The notes: generated by a model from the sequence alone, not told the origin. 6,366 bases of DNA from Methanomicrobia archaeon (GCA_023133315.1 JAGLWR010000069.1:1-6366); one strand, 5' to 3'; shown: positions 1 through 6,335, counted from the first letter of the stretch. Translations and numbers: made by a program.

Positions 1-1547
1 TCTAAAACTTTTTCTATCCCTTCTTTCACTAATTTGTCTTTAGAGAGATACTCGAAAACAATTTTCAACTCTTCCAAATCTTCACATCCAAAACTTCTGT
101 ACGTTTCTGCAGCTTTCAGGAACAGTGTCGGTTTTATCTGATATTTTTCTACGATCACTTCAAATAAATCTGGATCATAGATCAGTATTTTCGTAGCATT
201 CTCCTCATTAAGATGATACTCTTTCATAAGCCTAGCTTTTTTCTCTTTGGGCAGTTCTGGTAACTCTTTCTTTATTTTTTCAATAATTTGTTTCGATACA
301 TTATAGAGAGGTACATCTGTCTCGGGGTACATTCTCGCTTTTCCTGGAAGTGGACGTGAGTACGATGAAGCACCACTTTCCAACGGTTTTCTTGTTTCTT
401 CAGGGACCCCCTGAAAAGCTATTTCTATCCTTTTTATTATCTCCTTCAATGCGTTCTCCGCTTTTTCTTTCGTAGAAGCTACTATGACAAAACTGTCACT
501 CTCTAGTTCCTTGAGAACTCTATTTTTTTCGTTTTCTGTTATTCCGTAATTTGGCAGTTCATCCGAATGAAAAATTCCTGGAACGTATTTTCTTGCGTAA
601 TCTGCAAGTTCGGATCCGAATCTTCTCTCTTTCTGGATCTCCATCCCCAAAATCCCAGAAAAATTTTTCAGTTTTAATATTAAAACTTTCTCAGCTTTTT
701 GTATTATCTTGCATTGAGTGGCCTTAAACAGGCCTGTAAGATCGTATATCTTACCGATGCCGGCATTTCTTTTGTGAAGTTCCTCTTTTATTTTTAAAAG
801 ATTCTCCTGTCTTTTCACTTCTTCTTTTGTGTAGACAGGAATCATGTTTAACTCCTGAACTCCTTTTATCTCTATTCTTGAGCCCTTTTCTATTGAGACA
901 TTCAGATCCTGTCTGATCGTACCTATGCCCCTTTTAAGCTTTTTTGTTGCTTTTAATATGTTTCCAATAAACAATGCAACTTCTCTGGCCTGTTCAGGAT
1001 CTCTTATTGTGGGTGCGGTAGCGATCTCTATCAATGGTGTTCCGAGCCTATCAATCTTCCAAAAGATCGTGTTTTTTTCTTCCTTATCCTTTCTTGCAGC
1101 ATCTTCTTCTAAACAGATTGTCGGAATCTCGATCTCACCATACTCGGTCTCTATAAGACCATTTAACCCGATTATCGCTGTCCTCTGAAATCCTGAAACA
1201 TTACTGCCATCAATGACAATCTTTCTCATAAAATAGATCTGATCGACTATATCTGCTTTCAATAAAAGAGCAATCTTTAACGATGTCTCTATCGCTTCCT
1301 CATCAGGTTTGTGAGGCGGTTCTTCATCAAGATAGACCAAACACGAGTTATCAAAAGCTTCATAACTATGTTTTTTGTTCTTTAACTCCTCTTCAAAAGC
1401 AGCTCTATCTACCTCTTCCAGTTCACTAACAGTGACATGGAGTTTTCTTTCTATATTTTTATTGGGAGTATCCCCTAGATCTGTATTGCAGCTGCAGAAC
1501 AGTTTTTTCGTATCCAACTGCGCATGCACCTCCAGTCCAACTTTCAT
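1..1547 (-). CDS. gatE: Glu-tRNA(Gln) amidotransferase subunit E, C-terminus cut by window edge
   Basis: GatE is the tRNA-binding kinase/transamidase subunit of the archaeal GatDE complex. It activates misacylated Glu-tRNA(Gln) with ATP and amidates it using ammonia supplied by GatD. The reading frame was translated by hand from the ATG at 1547 and stays open for 515 codons to the left edge. The N-terminus has the family signature EVHAQLDT (6-13) followed by a Cys-x-Cys pair (C18, C20), as in the metal site of GatB/GatE proteins. Further family blocks are CLEEDAAR (145-152), DRLGTPLIEIAT (166-177), GTIRQDLNVSI (209-219) and KGVQELNMI (228-236). Residues of roughly 265-390 form the AspRS-like GAD insertion (RRFGSELADYAR, GIFHSDELP, FQGVPEETRKPL) that separates GatE from bacterial GatB. 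The helical segment follows. Family members are about 620 residues, so roughly the last 100, the YqeY-like tail that contacts tRNA, lie outside. The ATG overlaps the gatD stop as ATGA, with a GGTGG motif four bases upstream, suggesting coupled translation. Confidence 0.96.
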   Translation of the reverse strand, partial: MKVGLEVHAQLDTKKLFCSCNTDLGDTPNKNIERKLHVTVSELEEVDRAAFEEELKNKKHSYEAFDNSCLVYLDEEPPHKPDEEAIETSLKIALLLKADIVDQIYFMRKIVIDGSNVSGFQRTAIIGLNGLIETEYGEIEIPTICLEEDAARKDKEEKNTIFWKIDRLGTPLIEIATAPTIRDPEQAREVALFIGNILKATKKLKRGIGTIRQDLNVSIEKGSRIEIKGVQELNMIPVYTKEEVKRQENLLKIKEELHKRNAGIGKIYDLTGLFKATQCKIIQKAEKVLILKLKNFSGILGMEIQKERRFGSELADYARKYVPGIFHSDELPNYGITENEKNRVLKELESDSFVIVASTKEKAENALKEIIKRIEIAFQGVPEETRKPLESGASSYSRPLPGKARMYPETDVPLYNVSKQIIEKIKKELPELPKEKKARLMKEYHLNEENATKILIYDPDLFEVIVEKYQIKPTLFLKAAETYRSFGCEDLEELKIVFEYLSKDKLVKEGIEKVL

Positions 1548-2776
1548 ACGACCACCGTATCCTCTGTTATCTCGCCTGCAATATTTGTTCTCATCGATTT
1601 TCTTATTTCATCATACTCTTTCGCATGTCCGAGAACATGCATCATTTTTGTATAACAAACCTCAGACAGCATATCCTCGCATGGAATGACTCCAAGTTCT
1701 ATTAATTTTCTTCCAGTATGGTAAACATTCATATTTACTCTTCCGTTGATACATTGGGAGGTCATGCAGAATGTAATACCTTTTTCGATCCCTCTTTTAA
1801 TGGAATCATAAAGTAGAGATGGCGTATGACCCAAACCTGTTCCTTCAAGAACAATACCGCGGTACTTCCGATCTATTAAAAAATCAAGTATTTCATGAGA
1901 GATGTTGGGGAAGACCTTTAAAAGAAAGATTTTTTCTTCTATCTTATCATCAAAATAAGGTTTTTCTTCATATTTCTGTGGCAAATCTCCAAAAAACTCG
2001 ATCTTTCCATCATGATAAACCTTGGCAGCTGGCTTCGTATTGATACTCTGGAACGCGTCTCTTCTTGAAGTATGATTCTTTCTTACTTTGACACCTTTAT
2101 GTACATAACAGAACGTGTCCTCCATTGTCCCGTGCATGCAGACGACTACTTTATTATACTCTGTAGTGGCAAACTTTACAGAGCAGAAAAGATTCATCCT
2201 TGAATCACTTGAAGGTCTATCAGAAGATCTCTGTGACCCTGTCAATACCACGGGAACACTCAAATTTTTTAAGGTGAAGGATAAAAAAGAAGCTGTGTAG
2301 TGCATTGTATCGGTACCGTGTGCGATTACTATACTTCTCCCTTTACTTATCTCCTCTACAATAGCATTTCCGACCTTTTTCCATCTTTCAACGTTCATAT
2401 TCTCGCTGAGGATCTGGAGTACCTCTCGCGGATAGATATTGGCAATATCAAATATCTCGGGTACCATCTCTTCTAACTCTTTTGGCGAGAAAGCAGGATA
2501 AACAGCACCTGTCGTATAATCTATTTTTGAGGCTATCGTTCCCCCTGTTCCTATTATGGAAACATCTCTTAATTCTTTTCTATATTTTGCTTCCTTTTTC
2601 TCTATCTTTTTACTCTTTTCTTCAAATTCTTCTATAATTTCTATCTTAATTTTATCTCTTTTGAATCCTATGTTGTATCCGTTATCAAGCTTTAAAACAA
2701 CATATTTTTCATCAACAGAAGGTATCTCGATCCCCTCATAAACGTTATCACCTTTCTGAACCTTTAATCTTTTCAT
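1544..2776 (-). CDS. gatD: Glu-tRNA(Gln) amidotransferase subunit D (asparaginase-like glutaminase)
   Basis: GatD is the amidohydrolase half of GatDE. It hydrolyses an amide donor and passes ammonia through the complex to GatE. The 410 residues are slightly shorter than the roughly 435 usual for the family. Residues 1-50 form the small N-terminal domain (VLKLDNGYNIGFKRDKI, 27-43). A charged Lys/Glu linker (51-70) leads into the L-asparaginase fold. The catalytic set is visible by alignment with the family: Thr80 in TGGTIAS (77-83), Thr155 and Asp156 in AHGTDTMHY (152-160), and Lys233 in KVRKNHTSRRDAF (230-242). The blocks GSQRSSDRPSSD (180-191) and CMHGTMEDT (213-221) are also typical. The C-terminus ends with the usual NIAGEI block. 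The start is supported by AGGTGAT a few bases upstream, inside the end of mtq2, which stops directly before this ATG. It overlaps gatE by 4 bases, fitting a 1:1 complex made from one transcript. Confidence 0.97.
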   Translation of the reverse strand: MKRLKVQKGDNVYEGIEIPSVDEKYVVLKLDNGYNIGFKRDKIKIEIIEEFEEKSKKIEKKEAKYRKELRDVSIIGTGGTIASKIDYTTGAVYPAFSPKELEEMVPEIFDIANIYPREVLQILSENMNVERWKKVGNAIVEEISKGRSIVIAHGTDTMHYTASFLSFTLKNLSVPVVLTGSQRSSDRPSSDSRMNLFCSVKFATTEYNKVVVCMHGTMEDTFCYVHKGVKVRKNHTSRRDAFQSINTKPAAKVYHDGKIEFFGDLPQKYEEKPYFDDKIEEKIFLLKVFPNISHEILDFLIDRKYRGIVLEGTGLGHTPSLLYDSIKRGIEKGITFCMTSQCINGRVNMNVYHTGRKLIELGVIPCEDMLSEVCYTKMMHVLGHAKEYDEIRKSMRTNIAGEITEDTVVV

Positions 2777-3334
2777 CTAATCACCTTTACTATTACTATC
2801 TCTTTCACTTTTTATAACTGTAAGCTCTTCAAAAAATAATTTTTTGCTCTTCAGTATCTTGGCTTTGAAACCCTTCACTTCCAAGACCCGTAGTGTTTTC
2901 TTTAGATTACAGAGAGAAGAGTGAAGAAGGTACATCTTTCCATTAAGATTTAAAAAATTATCAAACTCCTCAAGAAACCTATCTATCACCATTCTCCCAT
3001 CTTTTCCACCGTACCATGACCTGTCAAAAATATCGTCAAATTTTCTTTCTTCCGAAACGTATGGAGGATTAAAAACTATAATATCATATTTCTTTTTGAT
3101 GTTGGAAAAAAGATCACTGTAAAAAATGTTACAAGTTTTACATCTTCCCTGAGTAATTTCAATCGCTTTAGGATTTATATCAACGCCATCGACGACATTA
3201 TTTTTAGCGAAAAACTCTGTAATTATACCCGATCCTACTCCGATCTCTAAACAGTGTCTATTTTTTAGATTTTCCTCTTCTAAGGCTTCCAGAAGTAGGA
3301 ATGTATCCTCTGAAGGTGGGTAAACTTCACACAT
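2777..3334 (-). CDS. mtq2: Mtq2/HemK2-type release-factor glutamine N5-methyltransferase
   Basis: This is a 185-residue SAM-dependent methyltransferase of the archaeal HemK-related family, orthologous to eukaryotic Mtq2/N6AMT1. Known members methylate the glutamine side chain of the GGQ motif in aRF1/eRF1 and need the small zinc protein Trm112 as activator; no Trm112 gene lies in this window. The family's N-terminal hallmark is present as VYPPSEDTFLLLEAL (4-18). SAM-binding motif I is LEIGVGSG (29-36), with acidic motif II in GVDINPKA (50-57). The amide-binding catalytic motif is NPPYV (89-93). The archaeal block WYGGKDGRMVIDRFLEEF (107-124) follows. There is no separate N-terminal substrate domain of the kind in bacterial PrmC, so it is the short Mtq2 form. 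It is first in the operon, and its TAG stop directly precedes the gatD ATG. A good TATA box centred about 25 bases before the ATG, with no ribosome binding site between, indicates a leaderless mRNA. Confidence 0.92.
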   Translation of the reverse strand: MCEVYPPSEDTFLLLEALEEENLKNRHCLEIGVGSGIITEFFAKNNVVDGVDINPKAIEITQGRCKTCNIFYSDLFSNIKKKYDIIVFNPPYVSEERKFDDIFDRSWYGGKDGRMVIDRFLEEFDNFLNLNGKMYLLHSSLCNLKKTLRVLEVKGFKAKILKSKKLFFEELTVIKSERDSNSKGD

Positions 3335-3355
3335 TAAACTCTATAAGCAAACCTT

Positions 3356-3363
3356 TTTATAAA
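3356..3363 (-). promoter_or_regulatory. TATA box for the mtq2-gatD-gatE operon (leaderless)
   Basis: TTTATAAA reads on the minus strand, preceded by an A-rich stretch (AAGAAAAATAA) that can serve as a TFB recognition element. Its centre is about 25-26 bases from the A of the mtq2 ATG. Archaeal transcription normally starts that far from the TATA centre, so the predicted start falls on or within a base or two of the start codon. No Shine-Dalgarno-like sequence lies between, which agrees with a leaderless transcript. Confidence 0.6.
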
Positions 3364-3372
3364 TTATTTTTC

Positions 3373-3380
3373 TTTATATC
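3373..3380 (+). promoter_or_regulatory. Probable TATA box for glyS
   Basis: TTTATATC lies on the plus strand 51-58 bases before the glyS ATG. It would start transcription near position 3400 and give a leader of about 30 bases that includes the ribosome binding site. The sequence just upstream is T-rich rather than purine-rich, so the BRE is weak. It sits only about 10 bases from the operon's TATA box on the other strand, so the two promoters may compete or share factors. Confidence 0.5.
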
Positions 3381-3420
3381 GTAGATAGATATGTACAAAG
3401 TTCCAGAGTGAAAGATAAGT

Positions 3421-3426
3421 AGGTGA
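3421..3426 (+). promoter_or_regulatory. Ribosome binding site deciding the glyS start
   Basis: AGGTGA is complementary to the archaeal 16S 3' end (core of GGAGGTGAT) and lies four bases before the ATG at 3431. A second ATG at 3427 touches the site directly and is out of frame, reading only four codons before a stop, so 3431 is the better start. Confidence 0.75.
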
Positions 3427-3430
3427 ATGA

Positions 3431-4876
3431 ATGAAAAGTGAAGAGATAATGGATATCTGCATGAGAAGAGGATTTCTTTTTCCCTCTGCCGAGATATACG
3501 GTGGAGTGGCCGGACTCTGGGATTATGGACCCTTGGGAACGAGAATGAAAAACTCATGGGAGCATTTGTGGAGAAAGCATTTTCTGAGCTTAAGTTCCAA
3601 TTTTCATGAGATTTCCACAACAAATATCTTACCAAAAGAGGTTTTTGAAGCATCAGGGCATCTGGAAAGTTTCAATGACGCTCTTGCAGAATGCAGTTCT
3701 TGTCATTCGAGGTTTAAAGCTGATCAGTTAATTGAAGAAAATCTAAAAATTTCTTCAGAAGGAATGAATTTAGAAGAAATAAATAAAATTATAGGGGATA
3801 ATGACTTAAAATGCCCTCAATGTGGAGGAGATTTGAGTGTTAAATTTTACAATCTGATGTTCGGGTTAAAATTAGGTGCTGGAAAGACCACTAAAGAAGC
3901 TTATTTAAGACCTGAGACTGCCCAAGGTGCATTTTTAGCCTTTAAAAGATCTTTTAAAACATTGAGAAACAAACTTCCTCTAGGACTTGCCATGATAGGA
4001 AAAGCTTTTAGAAATGAGATATCTCCGCGACAGGGATTTTATAGATTAAGAGAGCTACACCAGGCTGAACTTCAGATATTCTTTGATCCTGCAAACATAA
4101 ATGAGCACGAGGATTTTGAATCTGTAGAAAACAAAAAACTGAGAATGTACTCTATAGAGGATAGAGGAAAAGAAATCAGGAAAGTAAAATGTGGGGACTT
4201 AGATTTACCAAAATTTTATCTTTATTACATGGTCAAAATTCAGGATTTTTACTTAGAAACTCTAGGATTGCCAAGAAAAATGTTTCGATTTAGAGAGCTG
4301 GATGAAAAAGAGAGGGCGTTCTACAACAAACTTCACTGGGACTTTGAGTTAAATCTCGAGAGTCTCGGAGGATTCAAGGAAATGGGAGGAATCCACTACA
4401 GAACAGATCATGATCTTTCAGGGCATCAAAAGGTGTCCAAAGAAAATCTAATGGTGAATATAAATGGTAAAAAATTTATCCCACATGTCTTAGAACTGAG
4501 TTTTGGAGTGGATAGGAATTTCTGGGCCTTATTAGATCTTGAATATGAAAAAGAAGAAAGAACAATTTTAAAACTTCCAAAAAACGTGGCACCTTATTAC
4601 TGCGCCGTATTCCCCCTGATGAAAAAAGAAGAACTTGCCAAAAAAGCTAAAGAAGTTTATAACCTTCTCTTAAATGAGTTTTCAGTAATGTACGATGATA
4701 CGGGTTCCATCGGTAAGAGATACAGGAGACAGGATGAGATAGGAACTCCTTTCTGCATAACCATCGATTATGATACCCTAGAGGATGATACCGTAACGCT
4801 CAGGGAGAGAGACTCCATGGAACAAGAGCGAGCGAAGATAGAGAAGCTTGGAGAATTACTAAATAAGAAAGATTAA
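3431..4876 (+). CDS. glyS: Glycyl-tRNA synthetase, archaeal/eukaryal alpha2 class II type
   Basis: This enzyme charges tRNA(Gly) with glycine in the cytoplasm. The N-terminal block RRGFLFPSAEIYGGVAGLWDYGPLG (12-36) is characteristic. Two Cys-x2-Cys pairs (C88/C91 and C128/C131), flanking a charged insert, form the zinc-ribbon-like element of archaeal and eukaryal GlyRS. Then come FYNLMF (139-144) and LRPETAQGAF (159-168). Class II motif 2 is FRNEISPRQGFYRLREL (193-209). Motif 3 is LELSFGVDRNFWALL (354-368), keeping the ATP-binding arginine R362, though the common EPS triplet here reads ELS. The C-terminal anticodon-binding domain starts at APYYCAVFPL (387-396) and contains YDDTGSIGKRYRRQDEIGTP (421-440). 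At 481 residues it is clearly shorter than most archaeal homologues (about 570) and close to compact bacterial alpha2 enzymes. All catalytic blocks are present, so it looks functional. It is divergent from the gat operon and converges on the V4R gene with one base between stops. Confidence 0.97.
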   Translation: MKSEEIMDICMRRGFLFPSAEIYGGVAGLWDYGPLGTRMKNSWEHLWRKHFLSLSSNFHEISTTNILPKEVFEASGHLESFNDALAECSSCHSRFKADQLIEENLKISSEGMNLEEINKIIGDNDLKCPQCGGDLSVKFYNLMFGLKLGAGKTTKEAYLRPETAQGAFLAFKRSFKTLRNKLPLGLAMIGKAFRNEISPRQGFYRLRELHQAELQIFFDPANINEHEDFESVENKKLRMYSIEDRGKEIRKVKCGDLDLPKFYLYYMVKIQDFYLETLGLPRKMFRFRELDEKERAFYNKLHWDFELNLESLGGFKEMGGIHYRTDHDLSGHQKVSKENLMVNINGKKFIPHVLELSFGVDRNFWALLDLEYEKEERTILKLPKNVAPYYCAVFPLMKKEELAKKAKEVYNLLLNEFSVMYDDTGSIGKRYRRQDEIGTPFCITIDYDTLEDDTVTLRERDSMEQERAKIEKLGELLNKKD

Positions 4877-4877
4877 A

Positions 4878-5435
4878 TCACATTTCTTCAAACAAAAATG
4901 TGCACATTGCGTCTCCCATACTGACACACGTGATCTCTTCAGACGAATATCTCTTTTTAAAACAGGTTTCAAAAAATCCGTGAAAATATCCAAGGAAAAA
5001 TGAATCTACAGGTTCAGGAGAGGTTTTATTTCTTAAAACATACTCTTTTCCAACAGGAAACCCTTTTTTACATCGCACTTCTATAGTTGTGTTCTTCAGT
5101 TCTACCTCAACAGCACCCCATCCTGTGGCATATGTTTCGTTGCACAGAAAGTCCATAGTAGTATCCAGATCCTTTTTTTCATAATTAGAGAGTTTTTCCA
5201 AATCTGTCGCAAAGGAAGTACCATGAGGTTTCCCCATGCCAAAAAGTGCAGAGTGTACAGCCTTTCCCACCAGTTTTTCCACAGATGTCCAGAGGTTATA
5301 GAATATAACTCTTCTTGCCATAATTATTGGATGCTCTCTCAGTTTGAGTTCATCATCCATAGTTTTGGTTATAGAATAATAATGGTCGAGTATTTCCTTT
5401 CCTCTCTTCCACGTTGCCCTGCATATTTTCTGCAT
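4878..5435 (-). CDS. Stand-alone V4R (4-vinyl reductase) domain protein
   Basis: The 185-residue protein is recognised by its C-terminal half. VDSFFLGYFHGFFETCF (143-159), then a short gap, then EEITCVSMGDAMCTFLF (166-182) is the characteristic V4R ending, with a Cys-x(4)-Gly-Asp-x2-Cys pattern (C170, G174, D175, C178). The middle part (VEKLVGKAVHSALFGMGKPHG, 52-72, and the EYATGWG-like TYATGWGAVEV at 101-111) also fits the family's alpha/beta fold. V4R domains bind small molecules; they form the sensor part of phenol/xylene regulators such as DmpR/XylR and occur in bacteriochlorophyll-pathway proteins. Here there is no attached DNA-binding or enzyme domain. Residues 1-50 are helical and not assignable. 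There is no signal peptide or membrane segment, so it is probably cytoplasmic. It has its own promoter (TATA at 5469-5476) and a GTGAT ribosome site six bases before the ATG. A ligand-sensor role is an inference; the ligand is unknown. Confidence 0.85.
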   Translation of the reverse strand: MQKICRATWKRGKEILDHYYSITKTMDDELKLREHPIIMARRVIFYNLWTSVEKLVGKAVHSALFGMGKPHGTSFATDLEKLSNYEKKDLDTTMDFLCNETYATGWGAVEVELKNTTIEVRCKKGFPVGKEYVLRNKTSPEPVDSFFLGYFHGFFETCFKKRYSSEEITCVSMGDAMCTFLFEEM

Positions 5436-5441
5436 TATCTC

Positions 5442-5446
5442 ATCAC
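5442..5446 (-). promoter_or_regulatory. Ribosome binding site of the V4R gene
   Basis: GTGAT on the minus strand is six bases before the ATG at 5435. With transcription starting about 26 bases from the TATA centre, the mRNA would begin near 5446-5448, so the leader would consist of little more than this site. Confidence 0.55.
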
Positions 5447-5468
5447 TTACTAAGTGTATATGCTTCTT

Positions 5469-5476
5469 GATATAAA
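5469..5476 (-). promoter_or_regulatory. TATA box for the V4R gene
   Basis: TTTATATC on the minus strand is preceded by an A-rich BRE-like run (AATAAAAAAGTA). Its centre is about 37 bases from the start codon, predicting a leader of 11-13 bases. The eight-base TATA sequence is identical to the one proposed for glyS. Confidence 0.6.
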
Positions 5477-5658
5477 TACTTTTTTATTATTGATCCCGAG
5501 CATAAAAATCCAAGAAAGCAATACACGAGAGAGTTTTAGTGCATTATGTAGTATAAAGAGCATAAACAACGCTTTTTAACAGTTTAGGCTTGGGGTTAAA
5601 ACAGTGAAAAAAGCTGTTCCTGACATAGTTTTATTTAAGAAGAAAGAAGAGATATGAA
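5477..5658. other. Intergenic region between the V4R gene and a small ORF
   Basis: No credible gene is seen. The stretch carries two copies of GAGCATAAA (5498-5506 and 5558-5566), exactly 60 bases apart, upstream of the V4R promoter. It also has a small hairpin (AACAG at 5599-5603 region, CTGTT about nine bases further). On the minus strand the loop of that hairpin gives a run of six T's about 45 bases after the stop of the small ORF, which could act as an archaeal T-tract terminator for it. All of these are weak signals. Confidence 0.4.
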
Positions 5659-5973
5659 TTATTCCCGTTTCAATGTTAAGATTCTCTCTTCGAGGTCTTT
5701 GAGCATTTTGTCGATCTCTTCAACAATGTCCTCCTGTCCCTCACGAATTAAGACGCTACGCACAGTACTTAAAAACCATTTTCTCCGTAGACTACTCAAC
5801 TTTGTTGTGATAATAGATAAGTCCACAGCTATATTCAGCTTTTCGATTTCACTTTTCCGTTTCTCCATACGTTTCTGTAAGATAACAAAAGATAAAAGCC
5901 TTTCTGCAAAGAGCTCTACAATCCATACCAATAACTTGAGCCATCCCGCATACTGTCTTTGTAACATATGCAC
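5659..5973 (-). CDS. Hypothetical protein, possible small helical or transferred gene
   Basis: I do not recognise this 104-codon ORF. It opens with GTG; an in-frame ATG two codons later (5967) is an equally good start. Residues 10-33 are hydrophobic and amphipathic (LVWIVELFAERLLSFVILQ) and could be a membrane-associated helix. From residue 34 on the chain is charged and strongly helical, ending in an acidic/basic heptad-like stretch (EDIVEEIDKMLKDLEERI, 81-98) that suggests a coiled coil. No catalytic or DNA-binding motif is visible. Six of its ten arginines are CGT or CGG, whereas glyS uses neither in 28 arginines. This argues either that it came from elsewhere or that it is not translated. 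No ribosome binding site precedes either start, and the nearest TATA-like sequence (6040-6047) would leave a leader of about 45 bases. It could also be a remnant of a longer gene. Confidence 0.45.
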   Translation of the reverse strand: MHMLQRQYAGWLKLLVWIVELFAERLLSFVILQKRMEKRKSEIEKLNIAVDLSIITTKLSSLRRKWFLSTVRSVLIREGQEDIVEEIDKMLKDLEERILTLKRE

Positions 5974-6277
5974 ATATAGCGATTATCGAAAATTGTGCAA
6001 AAATTTTTTGTACTCTCACAATAATTACGAAATTAATAGTATATAACAATAGGATTTATTAGTAGAATCTTAAAAATTAGATTTTTTATTTTAGACTTTA
6101 TAAATAAAAGTTTTTTAAAAAGTTATTTTTAAAAGATATTAATTTATAGAGTATATTATTGAAAACATTTTTTGTAAATTTTCTCATAAAAACCTAAAAG
6201 CAAATAAACTGTTCAAAAAACATTGCCAGAAATGGTATATTTTTGCTTTGGAACCTAGGGTATTTAAGCGAAAAAAG
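5974..6277. other. Very AT-rich stretch without a credible gene
   Basis: About 300 bases consist largely of A and T runs with no ORF of convincing composition. A TATA-like TTATATAC reads on the minus strand at 6040-6047 and could serve the small ORF to its left. CTTTATAAATA occurs at 6096-6106; the same 11-mer recurs at 6303-6313 as part of a convincing promoter, but after this first copy nothing coding follows on either strand. A short inverted repeat (AATCT/AGATT, 6065-6082) and a small hairpin with a GAAA loop (6224-6237) are present but weak. CCTAGG at 6254-6259 begins the more structured end of the window. Confidence 0.6.
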
Positions 6278-6289
6278 GGCTTTTAAGCC
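6278..6289. repeat. Inverted repeat upstream of the right-end promoter
   Basis: GGCTT and AAGCC are perfect 5-base arms separated by TT. Outer AAGC (6266-6269) and GCTT (6290-6293) could extend the pairing across an internal bulge. It abuts a second inverted repeat at 6290-6303. Confidence 0.6.
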
Positions 6290-6303
6290 GCTTTACCGAA
6301 AGC
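6290..6303. repeat. Inverted repeat overlapping the BRE of the right-end promoter
   Basis: GCTTT and AAAGC are perfect 5-base arms around ACCG. The right arm contains the CGAAAGC segment that reads as the TFB recognition element of the promoter at 6304. A protein or DNA structure here would directly affect promoter assembly. Confidence 0.55.
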
Positions 6304-6312
6304 TTTATAAAT
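6304..6312 (+). promoter_or_regulatory. Strong archaeal BRE/TATA promoter pointing out of the window
   Basis: TTTATAAAT preceded by CCGAAAGC is close to the textbook BRE-TATA arrangement of euryarchaeal promoters. The predicted start is about 25 bases beyond the TATA centre, near 6333-6335, directly in front of the palindrome. No start codon follows inside the window that opens a meaningful frame, so the gene or RNA it drives must lie to the right of 6366. Confidence 0.65.
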
Positions 6313-6335
6313 AGCTAGGCCATAGATATAATATA

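Noticed and set aside
1375..2741. Several plus-strand ORFs of 61-104 codons opposite gatE and gatD
   Set aside because: All are antisense to strongly conserved coding sequence, with serine/phenylalanine-rich translations and no ribosome binding sites.
3357..3653. Minus-strand ORF across the divergent promoter and the start of glyS
   Set aside because: It lies opposite the conserved glyS N-terminus and across both TATA boxes; its translation resembles no protein.
5604..5657. GTG-initiated 17-codon ORF (VKKAVPDIVLFKKKEEI) after a GTATAAAG box
   Set aside because: The peptide looks plausible and a weak GGGGTT lies upstream, but it is too short to distinguish from chance.
5654..6046. Plus-strand ORF of 130 codons opposite the small minus-strand ORF
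   Set aside because: Very rich in serine, isoleucine and asparagine, as expected of the shadow of another frame in AT-rich DNA, with no ribosome binding site. The opposite strand has a more protein-like composition.
5849..6049. Minus-strand ORF of 66 codons overlapping the small ORF in another frame
   Set aside because: Starts with TTG inside a TATA-like sequence, has many cysteines without a pattern, and lacks a ribosome binding site. It does not join the 104-codon ORF in any clear frameshift arrangement.
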